From: Stappia sp. TSB10P1A
Lineage (GTDB): Bacteria; Pseudomonadota; Alphaproteobacteria; Rhizobiales; Stappiaceae
Assembly (NCBI RefSeq): GCF_900185725.1
Contig: NZ_FYAU01000035.1
Span: forward strand, 1 to 64,000
DNA length: 64,000 nucleotides
Direction: 5' to 3'
Shown here: one piece after another, positions 59,386 through 64,000 of the stretch
How the letters are laid out: every line of letters starts with the position of its first letter
How positions within the stretch are numbered: position 1 is the first letter of the stretch
Made by a program: the position numbers and the translations under genes
Notes under the pieces: model-generated
Told to the model about the DNA's origin: nothing
Databases searched by the model: none
Seen by the model: the letters and a program-made list of their open reading frames with translations, nothing else

Positions 59386-60093
59386 TCAGTCCCGGTCCCG
59401 CGGCGCGCCGATGGCAAGGCTGAGCCGCGCCACGCCCTCGATCTCGCCCTCCAGGAGGTCGCCGGGCTGCAGCGCCGCGACGCCGGCCGGGGTGCCGGTG
59501 AAGATCAGGTCGCCCGGCTTCAGCTCCACCGCGGCGCTGCAGATCGCGACGATGTCCGCCACCGGCCAGATCTGGTCGGCAAGGTCGCCCTGCTGGCGCA
59601 GCTCGCCGTTGACCTTCAGGGAAATGCGCCCGCTCTTCGGGTGGCCGATGCGGCTTGCCGGCACCAGCGGCGAGCAGGGGGCGGAGCGGTCGAAGGCCTT
59701 GCCCCAGTCCCAGGGCCGGCCGAGGTCCTTGGCCTGCTGCTGCAGGTCGCGGCGCGTCAGGTCGAGGCCGATGCCGTAGCCCCAGATGTGGCTTTCCGCT
59801 TCCTCAGGGGCGATGTCGCGCCCGCCGCGGCCGATGGCGACGACCAGCTCCACCTCGTGATGCAGGTCCGCCGTCAGCGGCGGATAGGGGATGGTGCCGC
59901 CGGCATCGCACACCGCGTCGGCCGGCTTGGTGAAGAAGAACGGCGGTTCCCGGTCCGGATCCTTGCCCATCTCGCGGGCATGGGCGGCATAGTTGCGCCC
60001 GACGCAGAACACCCGGCGGATCGGGAAGCGTGCGTCCGTCCCCTCGACCGCGACATCGGCGGCCGGAGGCGGGGCAATCACGTAGTCTGTCAC
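59386..60093 (-). CDS. Fumarylacetoacetate hydrolase family protein
   Basis: A 235-residue FAH-fold enzyme. It has IRRVFCVGRNYAAHAREMG, FFFTKPADAV, the metal-binding HHEVELVVAIG, YGIGLDLTRRDLQ and PGDLIFTGTPAGVAAL. Related enzymes are fumarylpyruvate hydrolase, acylpyruvase and oxaloacetate decarboxylase (FAHD1 type); RNYAAHAREMG with GLDLTRRDLQ favours fumarylpyruvate hydrolase/acylpyruvase. The GTG start at 60093 has GAGGAG nine bases upstream. It is operonic with plsC. Confidence 0.88.
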   Translation of the reverse strand: MTDYVIAPPPAADVAVEGTDARFPIRRVFCVGRNYAAHAREMGKDPDREPPFFFTKPADAVCDAGGTIPYPPLTADLHHEVELVVAIGRGGRDIAPEEAESHIWGYGIGLDLTRRDLQQQAKDLGRPWDWGKAFDRSAPCSPLVPASRIGHPKSGRISLKVNGELRQQGDLADQIWPVADIVAICSAAVELKPGDLIFTGTPAGVAALQPGDLLEGEIEGVARLSLAIGAPRDRD

Positions 60094-60316
60094 GGAAAGT
60101 CTCCTCTCGGGGGGGCCGCGTGCGGGGCGCCGGCGAAGCTCCGCTCCGGCATGCGGGGCGCTCCTGTTTACGCCCTTGCCGGGAGTCGGTCCAGTGGGCG
60201 GCGGAGCATGCCTGGCGGGGCGGCGCCGGCTATGTGGCGATGACGATTGTCTTTGTTTTTTTGCAATGCAACAATGGCGGCAACAACAGCGTGAACGAGA
60301 CCTGTGGGAGCGGACG

Positions 60317-60967
60317 ATGACGGGGCGTATCATTTCGGTCGCGCAGCAAAAGGGCGGCTCGGGCAAGACGACGCTGGCGGCGCATCTTGCCGTGGCGCTG
60401 GCCGCGCGCGGCGCCTTTCCGGTCGCCGTGGTCGATATCGACCCGCAAGGCTCGCTCGGCACCTGGTACGAGGCCCGCGAGGACTCGCTCGGCGACGGCG
60501 CGACCGGTCTTTCCTTCCGCACCTCCAGCGGCTGGGGCGCCCGGCGCGAGGCGCGTTCGCTCGCCCGCGACCACGGCCTCGTCATCCTCGACACGCCGCC
60601 CAAGACAGACTCCGACGTGCGCCCGGCGATCGAGGCCGCCGACCTCGTCCTGGTGCCGATGCAGCCGACGCAGGTCGACCTGTGGGCCACCGGCCAGACG
60701 GTCGACATCGCCCGGCGCGAGGGCACCGACGCGCTCGTCGTTCTGAACCGCGTGCCGCCGCGCGCCGCGCTGACCGCCGAGGTGATGGGGCTGATCGGCG
60801 AGAACGGCTTCACCGTCGCCTCCGCCCGGCTCGGCAACCGCACGGCCTTCGCCGCCTCGATGGGCGAGGGGCTGACGATCCTGGAGACGGAAGCGCGCGG
60901 CAAGGGCGCGGACGAGGCCCGCCTGCTTGCCGAAGAGGTCGCGCGGCTGCTCGGCCTGGAGGTTTAG
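60317..60967 (+). CDS. Orphan ParA/MinD-family ATPase
   Basis: A 216-residue ATPase with a deviant Walker A (QQKGGSGKTT, about 10-19), Walker A' VVDIDPQGS and Walker B LVILDTPPKTD. GGGAG lies six bases before ATG 60317. No parB or centromere-like repeat is beside it, and it is shorter than chromosomal ParA. It resembles the stand-alone ParA proteins of alphaproteobacteria that position cytoplasmic clusters or cargo. The cargo is unknown. It ends seven bases from the convergent aat stop. Confidence 0.88.
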   Translation: MTGRIISVAQQKGGSGKTTLAAHLAVALAARGAFPVAVVDIDPQGSLGTWYEAREDSLGDGATGLSFRTSSGWGARREARSLARDHGLVILDTPPKTDSDVRPAIEAADLVLVPMQPTQVDLWATGQTVDIARREGTDALVVLNRVPPRAALTAEVMGLIGENGFTVASARLGNRTAFAASMGEGLTILETEARGKGADEARLLAEEVARLLGLEV

Positions 60968-60973
60968 AAGCGG

Positions 60974-61663
<690 letters not shown>

Positions 61664-61745
61664 GGCTGCCTTTCCTGCCGGTTGCCCCGTTCGGGCGCCG
61701 GCAAACGTTGGGGGACGGCGCCGGCTGGCGGCGCCATCCGTCCCG

Positions 61746-63095
61746 TCAGACGTCCGTCTTGGCCGCGAGATATTTCTCCAGCCAGTGGATGTCGTACATG
61801 CCGTTGGCGATGTCCTGGTTGTCGACCAGGTCGCGAAACAGAGGAATGGTCGATTCGATGCCGTCGACGACGAATTCGTCGAGGCAGCGGCGCAGCCGCA
61901 TCATGCACTCCACCCGGTTGCGGCCATGCACGATCAGCTTGCCGATCAGGCTGTCGTAATGCGGCGGGATCCGGTAGCCCTGATAGACGCCGGAATCGAC
62001 GCGTACGCCGAGACCCCCGGGCGGGTGGTAATAGGTGATCTTGCCCGGCGAAGGCGCGAAGCTGCGCGGGTTCTCCGCATTGATCCGGCATTCGATGGCA
62101 TGGCCCTCGAACACCACATCCTCCTGGCGCAGCGTCAGTTCGGCACCGGAGGCGATGCGGATCTGCTCGTTGACCAGGTCGATACCGGTAATCATTTCAG
62201 TCACCGGATGTTCCACCTGCAGGCGGGTGTTCATCTCGATGAAGTAGAACTGGCCGTCCTCGTAGAGGAACTCGATCGTGCCGACGCCGCGGTATTTCAG
62301 CTTGCGCATGGCGGCGGCGACGATCTCGCCGATCTCCTTGCGCTGCGCCGCGTTCAGCGCCGGGGAGGGGGCTTCCTCCCAGACCTTCTGGTGGCGGCGC
62401 TGCAGCGAGCAGTCGCGCTCGCCGAGGTGGATGGCGTTGCCCCGGCCGTCGCCCAGCACCTGGATCTCGATGTGGCGCGGCTTGCCGAGATACTTCTCCA
62501 TGTAGAGCGCATCGTCGCCGAAGGCGGCCTTGGCTTCCGAGCGGGCCGTCGACAGCGCGGTGTCGAGATCCTTTTCGCTGAGCGCCACCTTCATGCCGCG
62601 TCCGCCGCCGCCGGCCGCCGCCTTGACCAGCACCGGATAGCCGATCTCGCGGGCGATGGCATGGGCGTCGTCCGCCGGCGTCACCGCGCCGTCGGAGCCG
62701 GGCACCACCGGGATGCCCAGGTCGCGCGCCGTCTGCTTGGCGGCGATCTTGTCGCCCATGATGCGGATGTGCTCGGCGGTCGGGCCGATGAAGCCGATGT
62801 CATGGGCTTCGAGGATCTCGGCGAAGCGGGCGTTTTCCGACAGGAAGCCGTAGCCGGGATGCACCGCGTCGGCGCCGGTGATCTCGCAGGCGGCGAGCAG
62901 TTGCGGGATGTTGAGATAGCTGTCGCGCGCCGGCGGCGGGCCGATGCAGACGCTTTCGTCGGCAAGGCGCACATGCATGGCATCGGCATCGGCGGTCGAG
63001 TGCACGGCCACCGTCTGGATGCCAAGCTCCTTGCACGCGCGCAGCACCCGCAGCGCGATCTCGCCGCGATTGGCGATCAGGATCTTGGTGAACAT
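61746..63095 (-). CDS. accC: Acetyl-CoA carboxylase, biotin carboxylase subunit
   Basis: A 449-residue ATP-grasp enzyme. The N-domain is [24 protein letters not shown], the ATP-binding glycine loop is [14 protein letters not shown], and the catalytic region is [22 protein letters not shown]. It carboxylates biotin on AccB in the first half-reaction of malonyl-CoA formation. The start at 63095 gives the usual [12 protein letters not shown]. accB ends 14 bp upstream. Confidence 0.97.
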   Translation of the reverse strand: MFTKILIANRGEIALRVLRACKELGIQTVAVHSTADADAMHVRLADESVCIGPPPARDSYLNIPQLLAACEITGADAVHPGYGFLSENARFAEILEAHDIGFIGPTAEHIRIMGDKIAAKQTARDLGIPVVPGSDGAVTPADDAHAIAREIGYPVLVKAAAGGGGRGMKVALSEKDLDTALSTARSEAKAAFGDDALYMEKYLGKPRHIEIQVLGDGRGNAIHLGERDCSLQRRHQKVWEEAPSPALNAAQRKEIGEIVAAAMRKLKYRGVGTIEFLYEDGQFYFIEMNTRLQVEHPVTEMITGIDLVNEQIRIASGAELTLRQEDVVFEGHAIECRINAENPRSFAPSPGKITYYHPPGGLGVRVDSGVYQGYRIPPHYDSLIGKLIVHGRNRVECMMRLRRCLDEFVVDGIESTIPLFRDLVDNQDIANGMYDIHWLEKYLAAKTDV

Positions 63096-63109
63096 GGGCT
63101 CGGTCCCCG

Positions 63110-63568
63110 TCACTCGATGACGACGAGGGGCTCGCCGTACTCCACCGGCTGGCCGTCGTCGACAAAGATCGCGGTCACCCGTCCGGCGCGCGGCGCCGGG
63201 ATCTGGTTCATGGTCTTCATGGCTTCGACGATCAGCAGCGTGTCGCCGGCGGCGACCGTGTCGCCGATCTCGACGAAGGTGCGCGCACCCGGCTCCGGCG
63301 AGCGGTAGGCGGTGCCGACCATCGGCGAGAGCACCGCGCCCGGATGGCTTGCCGCCTCGGCGGCGGCAACCGGGGTGGCGACGACCGGCGCCGGCGCGGC
63401 GGCGGCGGCGCGGGCGAAGGAGACCGGAGCCTCGACCGTCACCTGACGGGCGACGCGGACGCGGAAGTCGTCCCGCTCCAGCTCGATCTCGGTCAGATTG
63501 GTCTCGTCGAGCAGCATCGCGAGCTGGCGAATCAGGTCCTGGTCGATCTGGTCTTTCTTTTCCGACAT
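63110..63568 (-). CDS. accB: Biotin carboxyl carrier protein of acetyl-CoA carboxylase
   Basis: A 152-residue BCCP. The N-terminal helical segment ([25 protein letters not shown]) leads to an Ala/Pro-rich linker (about 52-75). The biotinyl domain follows, with Lys118 in the VEAMKTM biotinylation motif. It carries carboxybiotin between AccC and AccAD. It is coupled in an operon, aroQ-accB-accC. Confidence 0.97.
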   Translation of the reverse strand: MSEKKDQIDQDLIRQLAMLLDETNLTEIELERDDFRVRVARQVTVEAPVSFARAAAAAPAPVVATPVAAAEAASHPGAVLSPMVGTAYRSPEPGARTFVEIGDTVAAGDTLLIVEAMKTMNQIPAPRAGRVTAIFVDDGQPVEYGEPLVVIE

Positions 63569-63618
63569 GGGCTTGTCTTGGTCTTTTCGTGGTTGGTCGG
63601 GCGCCGCGCGCCCGAAGG

Positions 63619-64000
63619 TCATGGCCGGATGACGGTCGACAGCGCTTCCAGCGCCAGCCGGTAGCCCGTCGGGCCGAAGCCGCAGATCACGCCGAGCGCG
63701 ACCGGCGACACGTAGGAGCGGTGGCGGAACGCCTCGCGGGCATGGACGTTGGACAGATGGACCTCGACGGTCGGGATCTGCACCGCCCGGATCGCGTCGT
63801 GAAGCGCCACCGAGGTGTGGGTATAGGCCGCCGGGTTGATCACCAGGCCCTGGGCGACGTCGCCCGCCTCCTGGATCCAGTCGACCAGCACGCCCTCGTG
63901 GTTGGTCTGGCGGAACTCGATGTCCAGGTCCAGATCCTCGCCGACATCGCGGCACAGCCGCTCGATATCGGCCAACGTCGCCGTTCCGTAGGTGGAAGGC
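63619..64000 (-). CDS. aroQ: Type II 3-dehydroquinate dehydratase (5' end outside window)
   Basis: The last 126 residues of AroQ, cut by the window edge. The visible part begins [15 protein letters not shown] (family: REPxxYGxxTLxDI) and includes [35 protein letters not shown] (active-site His), and [21 protein letters not shown]. Only the N-terminal strand with the catalytic Tyr loop start is missing. It dehydrates 3-dehydroquinate in the shikimate pathway. The order aroQ-accB-accC is common in this class. Confidence 0.96.
   Translation of the reverse strand, partial: PSTYGTATLADIERLCRDVGEDLDLDIEFRQTNHEGVLVDWIQEAGDVAQGLVINPAAYTHTSVALHDAIRAVQIPTVEVHLSNVHAREAFRHRSYVSPVALGVICGFGPTGYRLALEALSTVIRP

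Overview
The window is a high-GC chromosomal segment of an alphaproteobacterium, most likely Hyphomicrobiales and possibly a Stappia/Pannonibacter/Roseibium-like marine or soil heterotroph. The placement rests on an opgG-(small gene)-opgH order, a btaAB betaine-lipid pair with a Pho-box-like site, RirA-type iron boxes, and an aroQ-accB-accC-aat order. It was assigned by reading, not by a database search. Genes are dense, starts often overlap the previous stop as ATGA, and the window cuts genes at both ends: an IS110-type transposase on the left and aroQ on the right.

Layout. 0-7.5 kb: envelope genes (opgG, a small protein, opgH for periplasmic glucans; btaA-btaB for the phosphorus-free lipid DGTS) and a glutathione transferase. 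7.5-12.3 kb: two overlapping DUF2147 genes, small proteins, a LuxR solo that keeps its AHL-contact residues, tRNA-Ser(GCT) and an alpha/beta hydrolase. 12.4-20.6 kb: one tight operon with a FabI-like reductase, a large DUF3141 protein with a PHA-synthase-like Cys box, a MaoC-phosphotransacylase fusion, acetate/propionate kinase, both CoA-transferase subunits and a second hydrolase. Together these look like a C4-type acyl-CoA / acyl-phosphate / polyester module. 20.6-32.5 kb: a tricarboxylate island with a TctDE two-component system, TctC binding protein, a TctA-TctB fusion, a PrpF/GalD-type isomerase, a 2-hydroxyacid dehydrogenase, an AbrB-type membrane protein, a GntR regulator facing a 26-bp inverted repeat, and TcuA/TcuB tricarballylate oxidation enzymes.

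32.5-38.9 kb: siderophore uptake and iron release (TonB receptor, RhtX-like MFS, DUF2218-SIP fusion reductase, and a second MFS), with two near-identical TGA-N9-TCA iron boxes. 38.9-42.1 kb: VOC protein, AtoE-type short-chain fatty acid permease, and an ArsR-SRPBCC pair with inverted repeats over the regulator start codon. 42.1-54.5 kb: a glucuronide divergon. One arm is dctQ-dctM-GH31-uxuB-uxaC, the other dctP-uidA-gntR-uxuA, and they meet at an intergenic region with two or three GntR-type operators. Together they take up glucuronides, hydrolyse them, and bring glucuronate through fructuronate and mannonate to 2-keto-3-deoxygluconate.

54.5-64 kb: DUF2478 protein, a compact ACP-ketosynthase-split dehydratase cluster of unknown product, a multi-TM protein, a PlsC acyltransferase, an FAH-family hydrolase, an orphan ParA, then the housekeeping genes aat, accC, accB and aroQ. 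The least explained parts are the DUF3141 operon, the small ACP/ketosynthase cluster, and several repeat or hairpin structures, chiefly the three tandem hairpins at 26.06-26.17 kb.
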